Below, piece by piece: positions 51,785 to 63,290 of a DNA stretch of 64,000 nt. The stretch is taken from NCBI RefSeq assembly GCF_022605725.1, contig NC_065548.1, positions 44,819,131 to 44,883,130 on the forward strand, read 5' to 3'. The position numbers and the translations under genes were made by a program. Within the stretch, counting starts at the first letter, position 1. The number at the start of each line of letters is the position of its first letter. Source of the DNA: Anthonomus grandis grandis (taxonomy: Eukaryota; Arthropoda; Insecta; Coleoptera; Curculionidae). Under the pieces are notes generated by a model. The model was not told where the DNA came from, did not search any database, and saw only the letters and a program-made list of their open reading frames with translations.

Positions 51785-54693
51785 ACAGGGTGATCGATGA
51801 AGAAATGTCAATACTTCAGGTATCTAGTTAAGATCCAAAAATAAACATAAAAGTCTATACAAAGATGGGTCCGCAAGGCCTTGTAGCATTTTTTTGTTCC
51901 CTTAGCATCATCTTAAAAAAATACTACATACTTTCTTTTTATTTAGTTTACTTTAATTTGGAAAGAATATTGTTTATTAATTATTCTAATTTATTTATGT
52001 TAATCTCGGCAACATCGCTTTCGGAGGTATCCGTAATTTAAACAAAGTATGTACTGTGTGTTTCCTAAAAGCTCAAGGGACTTTTAAATAATTAAATGGA
52101 CTCTTGAAGTACTTTTAATTTATTTCGACATCATTAAACCTGTTTTTTATATTGTGTTACATATTTTATTATTAACAACACAGTTTACGTTTGTATTTAA
52201 GTATTTTATTATCAAAAAATGCATAAACAAAATCCAGTCTAACTTGACCTTGCTTTAAACAATCAGTGCATATCGATCTTCGGGTTAAGGTTCAGAGTTG
52301 CCATATTGTGCTGGAACGGAAAAGCGGCTGATCTTATTATTTTCAATATTCAAAATGAATTAAAATCATTATCATTATTGATTGAGAATCATATCATTAT
52401 TGAAGGATTTTGATAGGTCCTGGTTTATGTTCTTCAGTCGTACATAATTTTTTATGTAGATTTCCTAGCAGCTCTATTCCTTTTCCTGGTAAAAGGTACG
52501 TTGGCAACAACGGCAATGGTTCGGTGGTGGGAGGTCACCAAGCACCAAGGTGAACCTTGATGCCCATCCATCTTTCTTTTTGGCGTGCGACCGAAGATCT
52601 GACAAGTCGTTCTAATTTTGCCTAGAAAAAAGGGCGAATCAAGTAAAGTTTTCCATTTCGGGATGTGTTAATATTTTAAACTTACTTATTTTTCGCACTG
52701 CATCTACCGATGTAGTTTTCCTTTTGCTGACGGGCGTGGTTTATCTGATTTTGTGATTTTTGAGCTTTCCCATGACATCACGTAAGTAGCACGTGGTTCC
52801 TTTGTAAGTGTCTTTAAATCAGGTATTCCTTCCTTTATTTAGAGATTCCTTCGTTCTGCGTTGCTGCCCAATCAACTTTAACGAAGGTTGATAATTCTAC
52901 GCCACAAAATATCTTTGATTGATATTTTTGCGGGGTCCTTCTTACTTATTGCTTAGTCCTTAGTCCTTATGTCATTTTGTCTACTTTTACCTGCCCCAAC
53001 CACGTGATTGCTGCCATACTGCCTGACGCCAATTTCGACGCCGAGCCCTGCCTTCAATCTTTGCTGATAGCTGTCATACAGTTGACGGTGTCATACATCA
53101 CGCTCAAGGCCGAGTCAACGCCTTGACGCAATTTTCAACGCCGAGCCCTGCCTTCAACCCTTGCTGCTTCCAGACTGCTGACCTTCATCCTCATCCACCT
53201 AAGGCCATGCCTTCAGACCTGTCAATCGCTGGATAAAGCTTCCCTAGCATTCCTACGCAGTAACGCTGAGTAGGAAGTGTTTAAGCTGCGTGGCGGAGTT
53301 GGTAAAATTTCATCATACTTATATGAACTTGGTTTAATGATTTATTTATTCTATTTTGATTGATTGTGGTATTTATTTTTGTTGGTACACATATTTTGAT
53401 TTATAAGTAGCCCTGTGCGTACTGTCTATTTAATCCTTTTTTCCTGCGCAGAGAATTCATGAATTTTCCCCAGGTTTAACGTAATATAATTAATGTCATA
53501 TTCCCATTTTAATTTAATATAAACCCATAGAGCTACACGTTCTCTTTGTGATATTTGAGTGTTAGTATCACTATTTTCAGTATCTTTTTTATCCATTTTT
53601 TTTATCACTATCACACCACCATTTGTAAATAGTTGTAAGTATTTTATTGACCGCACGGAATGCTATGTTTCAGTTGACATCTAGGGTATAAAATAAATTT
53701 TGTTAAAAAATTAAAATAAACCGTTTCACTTGAAGTTGATACCAGTCCAGACTATTGCTTAAAAAAAAAAAAAACATAATTAAGTTTCTTGATTTACTTA
53801 ATTATAAACAACATCTTTAATTATAAAATTTAAATAAACTTTAATTAAATTAAGTGGCGTCCAAAGATGAAATCAGTAAGTATAAAAAGGGAGGGATGAT
53901 CTGCCCACCACCACGCTCACCAGACTAAAAGCTGCCGTGCATTTATGAGGCAAAAAAAAAAAATATCCATAGGGTAGAAAAATTGCCACAGCCTTCTTTT
54001 CCGAAACACAGGGTATTAAGGTTTTTATTTTTTCAATAAAATCTATGGTAATGTAAATACTGGAGTAAAAATTCGTATCCATGGCTTTTGAAATTACTTA
54101 ATTTTAAATTACTATGCAGATGATTTCTTAAAAATGATTTCTTTTATCAAAAAGTCTGGGACCACTTCGGGTCGTCTAATTGGCCACCTAGATCGCCAGA
54201 CCTAATCCTTTGGATTATTGCCCTTGGAGGAGGTTTCAATTACTGGTATATTCCACTAAAGTAAATACAAGAGAAGCATTACTGGATCGGATAACAAATG
54301 CAGCACAAACTCTTAGAAATTCGCCCACAGAACTATCCACAGAACAATCCGAGCTATTTACCACAGATCTCAGATATGCTTAGATATAAATGGTAGAATT
54401 CTTAAAAATTTTAAAACCTAAATTAATATTTTGTTGAACATACATATTATTTAGGTATACACTTTGTTAGATTTATTTTTAATTTTGCTATAATAAATCA
54501 GATGCGTCATAATTGTTTTAAATCTAAATATTTCGAAAACGGTTATACCTTTTTGACGTAAAAAGTGACAAAAGAATGATTTAATTTACTTAAAAATGTA
54601 ATACTGAGCCGTACCAAAAAGTTATGATCATTCAAAATAGTAAAAAATTATTATATAGGCTAAGTATTGACATTTCCTCTCAAATGACCCTGT
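51785..54693 (+). mobile_element. Mariner-type element split by about 2.2 kb
   Basis: Matching ends: ACAGGGTGATCG at 51785 with GAAATGTCAATACTT inside it, and the complement of ACAGGGTCATTT with GAAATGTCAATACTT at 54662-54693. The right part carries the transposase C-terminus on the + strand (NWPPRSPDL at about 54180, YSTKVNTREALLDRITNAAQ, LSTEQSELFTTDLRYA; to about 54381). The N-terminal two thirds and the region 51900-54140 do not belong to it, so a large insertion or replacement has occurred. Confidence 0.7.
51900..54140. other. Unclassified insert within the split mariner
   Basis: About 2.2 kb without recognised coding sequence. It holds a GC-richer part (52980-53290) with an imperfect tandem duplication: GCCGAGCCCTGCCTTCAA at about 53041 and again at about 53140, period about 97 bp. 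It may be a non-coding element or LTR-type sequence. Confidence 0.4.
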
Positions 54694-54747
54694 ATAATTT
54701 TTGTATTGACCTAATTTATTAAAACTTACATTTATTAATATTTTTAG

Positions 54748-55247
54748 CTCATCCGAACGTTAAACTTTTCATTACACATGGAGGACTTCTTAGTACCACT
54801 GAAACAATCTACCATGGCGTGCCAGTTCTTGCTATTCCAGTATTTGGGGATCAAAACCTCAATGCCGACCTAGCTGTTTCCAAAGGATTTGGATTAAAAC
54901 TGCCATATAGTAGTCCCGATTTTAATGAGGAAACTTTATCGAGACTTTTAAATGAGCTGCTAGGCAACCTAAAATATTTAAAAAATGCGAAAATTAGATC
55001 AAAACTTTACCACGATAGAACAATGAAGCCTATGGATACTGCAGTATACTGGATTGAATACGTCATCAGACATCGCGGAGCCACTCACTTAAGGGTTGCA
55101 GGAATTAGGTTACCATGGTATAAATACTTTATGGTAGATGTTTTGTCTATTATCATCATCTGCGCTGTTGTGGCTTATATGGCATTGAAATTTGTAATTA
55201 AAAAAATTTGTTGTAAAAGGCGTCAGACGAAACAAAAGACCAGTTAA
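54748..55247 (+). CDS. UGT: UDP-glycosyltransferase, exon 3 and stop
   Basis: Encodes residues 353-518. It opens in the UGT signature: FITHGGLLSTTETIYHGVPV, then IPVFGDQNLNADL, where the HGG and DQ residues bind the UDP-sugar. A hydrophobic segment at about residues 481-503 (SIIIICAVVAYMAL) is the single C-terminal membrane anchor. A short basic cytosolic tail ends KQKTS, which fits the KxKxx ER-retrieval pattern. The spliced product of 518 aa is the usual length for an insect UGT. The enzyme should transfer sugar, usually glucose in insects, from a UDP-sugar to lipophilic compounds on the lumenal side of the ER, in detoxification or hormone, pigment or cuticle chemistry. The subfamily cannot be assigned without a tree. 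Confidence 0.96.
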
Positions 55248-55249
55248 AA

Positions 55250-56199
55250 AAACTAGTTTTAAGTAGACCTCTAGGCTGTAATATTTGTCATTAGTTGATA
55301 TTGTAATATCATGTATCACTATTTATTCATTGGAAAAACATTGTTGGTGTTATGGAATTCACAAAGGCATTTATTTTGTTTCTGAAATATGTTTAGGCTA
55401 CACACAGAAAATAGCTTTAGGTTATTTTAAGAAATTCTTTTACTCATTTATGGTACTTTGGCTTTTTCCATTGACATCTTCCTTATAAATGCATTATTTG
55501 AAGATAATTTGTGATTAAAGAGTTAATATTATTGGTTCTGTTTTTTCTTTTTTTAATAATTTAATAAACTCACCATAATAATTAAATGTTCAAAAAATGA
55601 AAAAAAATCAACTAAATAATATTGGGTCCTTCCATAACAAAGTAACATATGCTTACTCCTGGGGAATCCCCAATAATTGAAGAGTTCTAATAAGCTCACG
55701 ACCATTCGTACACTGTATTAAAACTTTTTTGGGAATTAAATTGTTTATTGAATTAGAAGTTTTTTTGACGATCATTTAATTGTATCATCGCACACGGCCA
55801 TGGCACAGGCATTAGTGGTTTTTGTTTAGAGTGTCCATCCAGTGCTCAAATATTTACAAAAAGTTTGCTCCTTGCGTTTACATATCCCACATAGACTAAT
55901 TAATAAGTAGCCTACTTACCACTATGAGATTACTGATTTATTTGGTCATTTGTTATTACATATACGGTAGAATAAGACAAGTCGGGAGAAGAAACTGATA
56001 ATCTTAACTAACTTATTTAAAAAAACAAAAACTATATACAAAAAAAACCTAATTACACACATATAAAACTTAGAAACTATAATAATCACAGAAGTACTAA
56101 CAAACAGTAAAAAGTACAAACACTAACTAGGCAGAAGTAACTTTCAGCATGTTACTAAATTCTAAAACAGCAATAATAATAAATAATGAAAAATACAGT
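55250..56199. other. UGT 3' flank
   Basis: Likely 3' untranslated region up to about 55590, then AT-rich DNA with no recognised feature. Confidence 0.45.
55563..55568 (+). other. Putative poly(A) signal of the UGT gene
   Basis: AATAAA about 315 bases after the stop. An ATTAAA near 55513 is an alternative. In such AT-rich DNA this is only a candidate. Confidence 0.4.
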
Positions 56200-57990
56200 C
56201 TAGAGAGTTTGCTGCATATCTCGTCAATTTGAGAGCGAAAAAATAAGTGTTGACTATTCGCAGACAACTGAAACAGTATTTAAATTTACAGAAAAGCTGT
56301 GAGCATCCAATTCACATTCTTTGAGAAACTTATAATGCGTTTAGTTTTTTCTAAATTTATTATAAGGTGATTTCCCTCATACCAATCGTTAAACTTTTTT
56401 ATAATAGAGTCTCGATTTCCTCCATTCTTTCTCCTGTAACTATAATAGTAGTATAGTCTGCGTACATAAACAATTTAACATCGCCAATGAATTCTGGGAG
56501 ATCGTTAACATATAATAAGAATAGCAACGTCCCCAAAGTGCCACCCTGTGTAGTTCGCAGTTATACTGACTTGAAAAATCATCACCCACTTTTACAACTA
56601 AGGATCTGTCGGTCATATATGATATAACCCAATTTATTACTCTACCTCGCACACCTATTCTCTATAATTTATGCTTAATAAAAATCGGATTAATCGTTTT
56701 AAAAGCTCGAGGTAGGTCAAACAGAAAAACCACTACATTCAATCTTTTATCAATATTATCCCAGATATATTGAACTAATTCAAGAAAGGCTGTTTCAATA
56801 GATATATTTTTTCGAAAACTATCTGAAGAATGTAGAATATTATATTCATCAAGAAGCCGTACTAATTGATGATACATAAGCTTTTCAAACATTTTGAAGA
56901 AGCTACTTAAAACGCAAATACACCTGTAGTTCTCAATTCTATTAGGATTAACTTTTTTAATCACCGGAATAACGAACACTTCAATTTTGTGGGGAATACT
57001 CCACAAGGATTCAGAGTGACAGATTTTGCTTCAATAAAATGCTTCTCTTGTTTTTCGTCTTGTATATTTTTATTAACAACTTTGTTTAAATTTTTTAGAA
57101 TTCGTCTGCTTTCTTAACCAATTTAACTATATTAATTTGTCTAAGTTTGCTAGAACTTCAGCAGAGAACTGGGTTTTTATTTTCTATTTACCCAATGTTG
57201 TTTGTATCACAGGAAAAGCTGCATTAAAACACCAATTAAAATGTATCATAAACTGATGAAACAAAAGATTTTTGTCCTGCAGTTTGTTTTATTGCGTAGA
57301 TTTGGAACAATGTATATTATACCTATTATAATCAATTGTGCTCAAGCTCAATCCTTGCCCACATGTTGCTATTCATGTTGGCGAGTTTACCATAGAATGC
57401 AGAAAAACGGACTGAAATATATCGATTAAATAAACGGTATTTCGATTGATATCTGAGAGTTAATATTAAAGTCACCTATCAGAATTATGTATTTATACTT
57501 GCTAGGTAAGTATGATATAATTAACTTATTTAAAAATTATTTCATATTTCCACTAGGTGGTCTGTAAATGCATATAATGCAACAATTCTTAAACATAACT
57601 GCTGAGCATTCAAAATGACCTTCGACTGATTGTGCATTAATATGTTTTTCAGAAAATGAGTCGCATATCACCGACTTTCTATTAATTTGATAATTATTCA
57701 TATAGAATGCATTAAGCTTACTCCTGCAATGCCAATGTTCTGTCAGACCTATAAAATCAAAATTAAGGTCATTCCAAAAGACTTCCAATAAATCTACTTT
57801 GTTAAAGACGCTTTGTATGTTTAAATGCAGAAAGTTATAGAATATACCATTATTAACTTCAGTGACATTTTGTGAAGAGTTACCTACAACTCCTGATTTT
57901 ATATCATGTAATCTTATAGCCCAGGTCCTTAGCTCTTTGCTCATGGGACGCCTTAGACCTCGGACGAAACCGCACCTGATCGAAGCCAAA
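56200..57990 (-). mobile_element. Non-LTR retrotransposon remnant: endonuclease and RT
   Basis: Minus strand, 5' to 3': an endonuclease (57989-57420; LHLNIQSVFNKVDLLEVFW, FIGLTEHWHC, CIICIYRPPSGN, then after a stop IILIGDFNINSQIS), an eroded linker (57400-57010), RT (KKVNPNRIENYRCICVLSSF, FEKLMYHQLVRLLDEYNILH; 57006-56662) and a later RT block (RGRVINWVISYMTDRSLVVK; 56652-56440) where the catalytic ADD is not seen. The gene order and motifs fit a CR1/Jockey-like element. Stops at 57537-57539 and several frameshifts make it inactive. Confidence 0.8.
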
Positions 57991-59530
57991 GAACGGTCTA
58001 AGATCCATTGGCCTCAGCGTCTTCATGGATGTGTCATCGACAGCAAAGTTCTAGGCTTGACCCGGTCCTGAATACTCACGAAGTAGTACGACCCACCCGC
58101 GTGTATGCAGGCCTTGGTTCATCTGTCTCAGACACGTTAGCACATCACCAGAGTCTTGCAAGCCAGTTGGTAGTTTAGTCATCCGCACAAGCGAGTTGTA
58201 GCCACCCAGGTTTGTGCGAGCACCTGTGGAACCTCACTTGTGGGCCACCCTCAGGCAATGATTTAATCGCCCTGCTTGTTTTTTGGAGAGCACTCAGCTG
58301 ACCAGCAAGCAGAATACCCATCGGGTGCTGGAAGTGGATTATCCAAACTCGCGTGCCTCCGGCGTCTGTCGCATACGACGGCATGCCTCCGCTCTCTCTA
58401 GGATTTTTAGGAGTTTTGCCTCCTGCCCTAGGGTGTTGCCTTCAGAGCGCAGACGCTTGCCACTGTCGGAGGTTGAGTTAAGCTTATCTCTCAAAACCAT
58501 CCGCGAGCCACCGTCCGTTCGGCGGGGGGAGGTTGAGTCCTCCTCGCGTCCTCGAAATGCTCCTTGCTCTTTTTAAGGACAATGGCGGGGGCAGTTTCAT
58601 AGTCCTTGCCTTCGGCCCTTAAAGCCTAACTAGGGGTTTACGTTCCGTCCCGTTAAGTTTTTTTCTGAGGGTGGTCAGTGCAACACTCGGGTTTCCAACC
58701 TCAGAGGCGCCACGCTCACCTCCATTAAGACTCCTGGCATTGCGAACCCTCGAGGAGCGTCCCGCCACTTCTCGCTGGTCCTCAACCTCGGGTGTCCGAG
58801 TGGACGGGTTTTCTCCCTTATTCTCGGGCGTTACTACAGGGTCCACCTCCATTGCAGAATTCATAACGCCCTCTGCAGGTATACCTTCGGGTACCGGTAG
58901 TGGTACGGGTAGCAGTTCATCCGTCACTCATGAAGGTTCCTCTAAAAGAGGATCGTGACTATTGCCCGCCACGATGGGGTCTTTAATTTTTTTACTTCGT
59001 TTCTCCATAAGAAGTCCTACGAGAAGCTAGGGCAAGTTGATCGATTATGATAGAGCCCCGCATGCCAAAACAAGGCTTGAATACTATGGAATTTCGCCCG
59101 GCTTTCCGTTGGCATCGTTCGAGACACCTGATTTAAGGGCTCAGGTGCCATGCAGACCTCGGCACGAACTTCCACCTTGTCTTAAACACGATACCCCAGA
59201 AGCTCCAGAGCTTTCTACCCGAGAGAGAAAAGAAGATAATAACTTAGTGTTAGACAAGGGAAATCTAGAACTGTAGTCAGATTGATCGATTGCGGATAGC
59301 AGAAAGTAGAAAAAGCACCGCCACCGGGAAGATTGTCGACATCCAGTCTAGAGCCGCGGTATCCTTACCTTAGCCGGTTAACCTGTGAAGGATGCTTGCA
59401 TACCCCCGATCTTTGTCAAGGGTACTCCTCAGTCTTAACAGATCGATGTGTAATACGTCACTGCCCAGGGGACCCGCTACAATGCCGTTCGGTATTACTC
59501 TGATTGGCGCTGAGTAAGCCTTCCCAACCC
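57991..59530 (-). mobile_element. GC-rich ORF1-like block of a non-LTR element
   Basis: The base composition is clearly richer in G and C than its surroundings. Minus-strand frames at 58927-58619 (PVPLPVPEGIPAEGVMNSAM, VTPENKGENPSTRTPEVEDQ, VRNARSLNGGERGASEVGNP) and a following frame with RMVLRDKLNSTSDSGKRLRS and LLKILERAEACRRMRQTPEA look like the low-complexity N-terminal half of a Jockey/R1-type ORF1. The part 58960-59530 would then be its 5' untranslated leader. The link to the endonuclease/RT block at 57990 is plausible by order but not shown. Confidence 0.5.
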
Positions 59531-60853
59531 CACAGCAATAATAAAGGTAGGATTTGTTTGAGCAATATTTAAATTTAAATTTAGAGCTTATTATTTAATT
59601 TAGTAGAAGTCGCCACAGTCACTTATTCTTTAATACGTGCATTCAATAAAATACCGTAATACCGTTCAAATTACGATTAATTTCGAAGGTTTAAAAAAAA
59701 TTAAGAGCGAATACGGTTAGATTTAAGATTCAATAAATTTTAGGCTCTGTAAAAAAGGAACAGTAATGTCAGTCAAAACACGAACCGTTGTTTTAACTTA
59801 GCAAATACTTGCACAAACTATAACGTTGCATCAATATGATGCAGGATTAAAACAAATCAAAACAAACAAAACCGACGAGCTAAAAAACAATTGTCTCGTA
59901 CGACTCATCTGTACTAAGTAAGCCTATTGGAATTATTTGCCTTACTGAAATATTTTCTGACTCTTCTTTTCAAGGTCTGCTTTCCACCAGATCATTCGCC
60001 TGGATGAGTTTTATGATGTGATTTTTTGACGGTTATTTTCGTAAAACTTTATTATTGTATCTATGGTTCCTCCACACGATTATTTAATATTTTTATACTC
60101 TTTATCCTTTTTTCCAAATCGCACTGATTGCCCCTGGAGTTCTGCCTTACAGTCCAATGGGTTCTCCAATGGGTTCTTATCTGATTTCGTTAAGTTATTG
60201 TTTTTCCCTTTGTACTTCCATAAATATATACCAGTCTTAAATACAGTTCCTTATTTACTAAGTACACATTGTTATATTAATAAGCTCACTCTTTTCTGCT
60301 CCTTATGTATGCAACTTCTCGTATTAAGTATTCTATATTCGTATTAAAATAATCTATAGTAAGATTGCTTTTTACATGTAAGAAAATTTTACTAGGATAA
60401 TAAAAAAATATTATAGTAACTGTATTACAGCCAATAACTTTAACTACTTCGATCATGCCAAAAATGAGGTTCACTCTCTTTTATTTGTTCTAGAAAAGAT
60501 ATTTATTCATCACAACTATTATACGCCTTTATTCTCCAAATATTCACCCACTACTTCATATATTTGAAAATAAATAAATTTTATCGCATTTGCGGAGTGT
60601 ATTATCCACGGAAACTCGCTATGTTTGCTATCAATATTAATAATAGTAGCACGAAATTTTAATTGATAATCAAATACGAGATAAACCTATAAAATTAATA
60701 AATCACCTATATTTATGCGATCACCTTATCATTTATTTTTAACTGATAATTCTAAAATGTGAGAAACGCTTACGGATAAACACACTTGAGTCACAGTCAT
60801 AACTAAAGTAAATTGTAAGTGCAAGATAAAGTTTTGTACATGTTAAAAAAAGT
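59531..60853. other. Intergenic AT-rich DNA upstream of the LRR gene
   Basis: About 1.3 kb. No supported gene; the promoter and 5' untranslated region of the LRR gene should lie near its right end. Confidence 0.45.
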
Positions 60854-61989
60854 ATGATTAATTTAAAATTTCTTATTTTTTCTGTGTTGTGCCTTAGTGT
60901 CATAGTTGCTGGGACTTCGAATGACAGTTTGTGCTCTAATGACATTTATGATAAAAAATGTTTGTGTAAAAAGTTTACCAATGAGGTGACACACCTTCCA
61001 ACATCGCAAGCTAATTGTAATGGGTTGGGCCTTACTCAGTTTCCCAGTTTTTCTCAATTACCAGAAGATATAACTTCACTTGATTTATCAATGAACGGCA
61101 TAAGCGTTCTGGAATATTCCAATGCATCCTTAAGTGGCACTTTACAGAAGCTCGTTCTCTCTTACAATGAAATTTGTGATATCAACGATGACTTTTTTGA
61201 GGGTTTTTCAAAACTGAGGTACTTGGATCTTAGTAATAATAATTTAACAGCAATAACTAATGCACATATTTTTTTTAAATTGAAAGACCTCAGTTATTTA
61301 GACTTAAGCTATAATAAATTTAAAGAATTACCAAGTAAGATCTTTGAGAGCTTAATTAACTTGAAAAGGCTTAGTTTAAGCTATAACCCTCTAGGATCTT
61401 TTTTGAGCTCCAAAGCTGTTTTATCTGAAGTATTGGGCATTTCTTCCAATTTATCGCAACTTAATCTTAATAATATGGGATTAACGGAACTACATCCAGA
61501 CTATTTTGGGACGTTTAAAATACTGAAGCACATTGAACTTCAAGACAATGCATTTAATACAATACCTAGTTTACCATATTCCATGGAATATTTGGATTTT
61601 TCTGGCAATAATTTGAGTTACATATCAGCAAAGTATTTAAATTATCATTCCCTAAAAACACTGAGATTAAGCAGAATGCCTAGTTTGGTTTCGGTACACC
61701 ATTACGCCTTTTACAATTTACAGAGTTTGGAAACTTTAGTATTAACAGACTGCCCCAACCTAAATGAATTTACTGAACTCGCTTTTGGACTGGCTTCAAA
61801 AACTATGGATATTCATCCAAAAACATTAAACTTGGCGCGAAATGGCCTTAGTGCATTAAACTTCAGTTATGCTCACATGTTTAGGAAGATGCAGCATATT
61901 GATTTGAGGCATAATCCATGGGATTGTTCCTGTGACTTACTTTGGATGCAAGAGTTCGGTGCTGAATTTTTTAAAGGCGAAGAAATAAG
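60854..61989 (+). CDS. LRR secreted or membrane protein, first coding exon
   Basis: Begins MINLKFLIFSVLCLSVIVAG, a signal peptide, followed by a cysteine-rich cap (CSNDIYDKKCLCKKF, then ANCNGLGLTQFPSF). Leucine-rich repeats then run to about residue 345, for example LQKLVLSYNEICDINDDFF, LRYLDLSNNNLTAI, LSYLDLSYNKFKELPSKIF, LKRLSLSYNPLGSF, LKTLRLSRMPSLVSV and TLNLARNGLSALNF. The last part, DLRHNPWDCSCDLLWMQEF, is the start of an LRRCT cap. The exon ends in ATA AG with donor GTAAGC at 61990, so the rest of the cap and any membrane segment lie beyond the window. It is expected at the cell surface or outside the cell as an adhesion or recognition protein; the specific family is not determined. 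No defects are seen. Confidence 0.92.
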
Positions 61990-62560
61990 GTAAGCCTTTT
62001 ATTTTATCATTTATATATTACATCTCACGTTCATACATGCTTCTAAATATTACTAAAATATATCAATCCTAAACATAAATAGATTCTTATTAAATAGATA
62101 TTTATTAAATATCATAAAACAGGGTTAAGTAAATTAAATAAAATAAGATTTTTTTAAGTTTTCTATAAAAGTATGTAATTGAAAAATATAAAAAAGTAAT
62201 GTAAAATCTGGATTATTCTCATACTGGACCAAGTATGAGAACCCTTTTCACTTCGCTTTGGAATATAAAGAATCACCTATTAGAAGTGCCTTAAAACTCA
62301 CTTTAAAAACCTTCTTTTTTCCTCTATTTGTTGACTAATTGGGGGTAGTTTTTAATTTTTCTAGGTGGCTTATAATCGTTTCACTCCAGGCACGATAATT
62401 ATTTTTATCATATTACTTTTGAAGTTTAAAGGTGTTATGTAAATTAAAATTTTAATTGACTCCACATCCAGCTTAACCCTTAAAAGCCAACACAATTTAA
62501 CTGGGTCACTAAAACAACATATTAAATTATTTTTATCATTTTCATCAATCTATAGGTGGT
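61990..62560 (+). other. Start of the LRR gene intron
   Basis: Donor GTAAGC at 61990, then AT-rich DNA with nothing recognised. Confidence 0.5.
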
Positions 62561-62561
62561 T

Positions 62562-62831
62562 TTATAGAATTTTATTCAAAATTTTGTTAGGATTGAGAGG
62601 AAAAATTCCCCACACCTTAAAATCAGCAATAGAATTTTCTTTAGACCTTAAACTAATCTTTTCAACAGTCTGTTTAAGTAGCCTTAGAAACTCCGTTTTG
62701 GAAACCCTCCAGTGCTTTAGTTTCCATTTTCCATAGTTAATCCCCATGTGGCTTTTAAGTTTTCTGAAATAAAACATAGAAATTGTCATAAACCAGTCTT
62801 CGAATAAATCTGAGTCAAACCATCCACTCAA
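62562..62831 (-). mobile_element. Pogo/jerky-type transposase C-terminal fragment
   Basis: 89 codons reading SGWFDSDLFEDWFMTISM, then WKLKHWRVSKTEFLRLLKQT and WGIFPLNPNKILNKIL. This matches the stretch before the second Asp of pogo-family DDE domains and the GIFPLNPNKVL end, with the DNLSSH-type catalytic segment lost by an internal deletion. It may come from the same family as the fragment at 26178-26590. Confidence 0.65.
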
Positions 62832-63290
62832 GCTTCTGTTGTATCTTGCTCCTTCAATTCCCTCCTCTGTCTAACCGTGCCTTGTGTACGATATGTGGAG
62901 GCGATATGTTTAGTCAGCGGGAATAAAAAATATCACAGTTGTGCTGGTTATTGAGGAGTCTATTTATATGTTTTACACCTCTTCTTGTTATTACTTTAGC
63001 CGACCCAGGATCATCAACAAAGTTCGTTTCGACATATTTAATAATATTTTAGGCTAGAACATCTTTTAAGGTAACATGCAAGTTTTTTTTTTTTTGAATG
63101 ATATAAATTAATGCACTTCTAACGCTTTTTGTACTTTTGGAAAATTTTTTAATACACAATCTAAATGTCTTTATTACATATAAATTAATATAGTCAACTG
63201 ATTTATCCACACACTTACAATATTAGACACCATCACTTACGGCTACTAGAAATATTTATGTTAGATTTTAAGTTAACTAATTCTTCTATT
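62832..63290. other. Intron stretch, unassigned
   Basis: About 460 bases of AT-rich DNA outside the piggyBac terminus. Nothing recognised. Confidence 0.4.

Larger units (their letters stand above)
46201..54747 (+). other. UGT intron 2, 8.5 kb
   Basis: Donor GTAAGC at 46201 and acceptor TTTTTAG ending at 54747; phase 1 on both sides. Filled with mariner, Tc1-like and RNase H remnants, annotated separately. Confidence 0.92.

Noticed and set aside
52980..53290. GC-richer repeats as a CRISPR-like or satellite array
   Set aside because: Only two imperfect copies, with no regular spacers.
54748..55247. Two separate UGT genes (exon 1-2 and exon 3)
   Set aside because: Splice phases and protein landmarks fit a single 518 aa product with no duplicated parts.
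57862..58071. Possible rRNA-like GC-rich segment
   Set aside because: No recognisable conserved rRNA core; the flanking frames fit a non-LTR ORF1 better.
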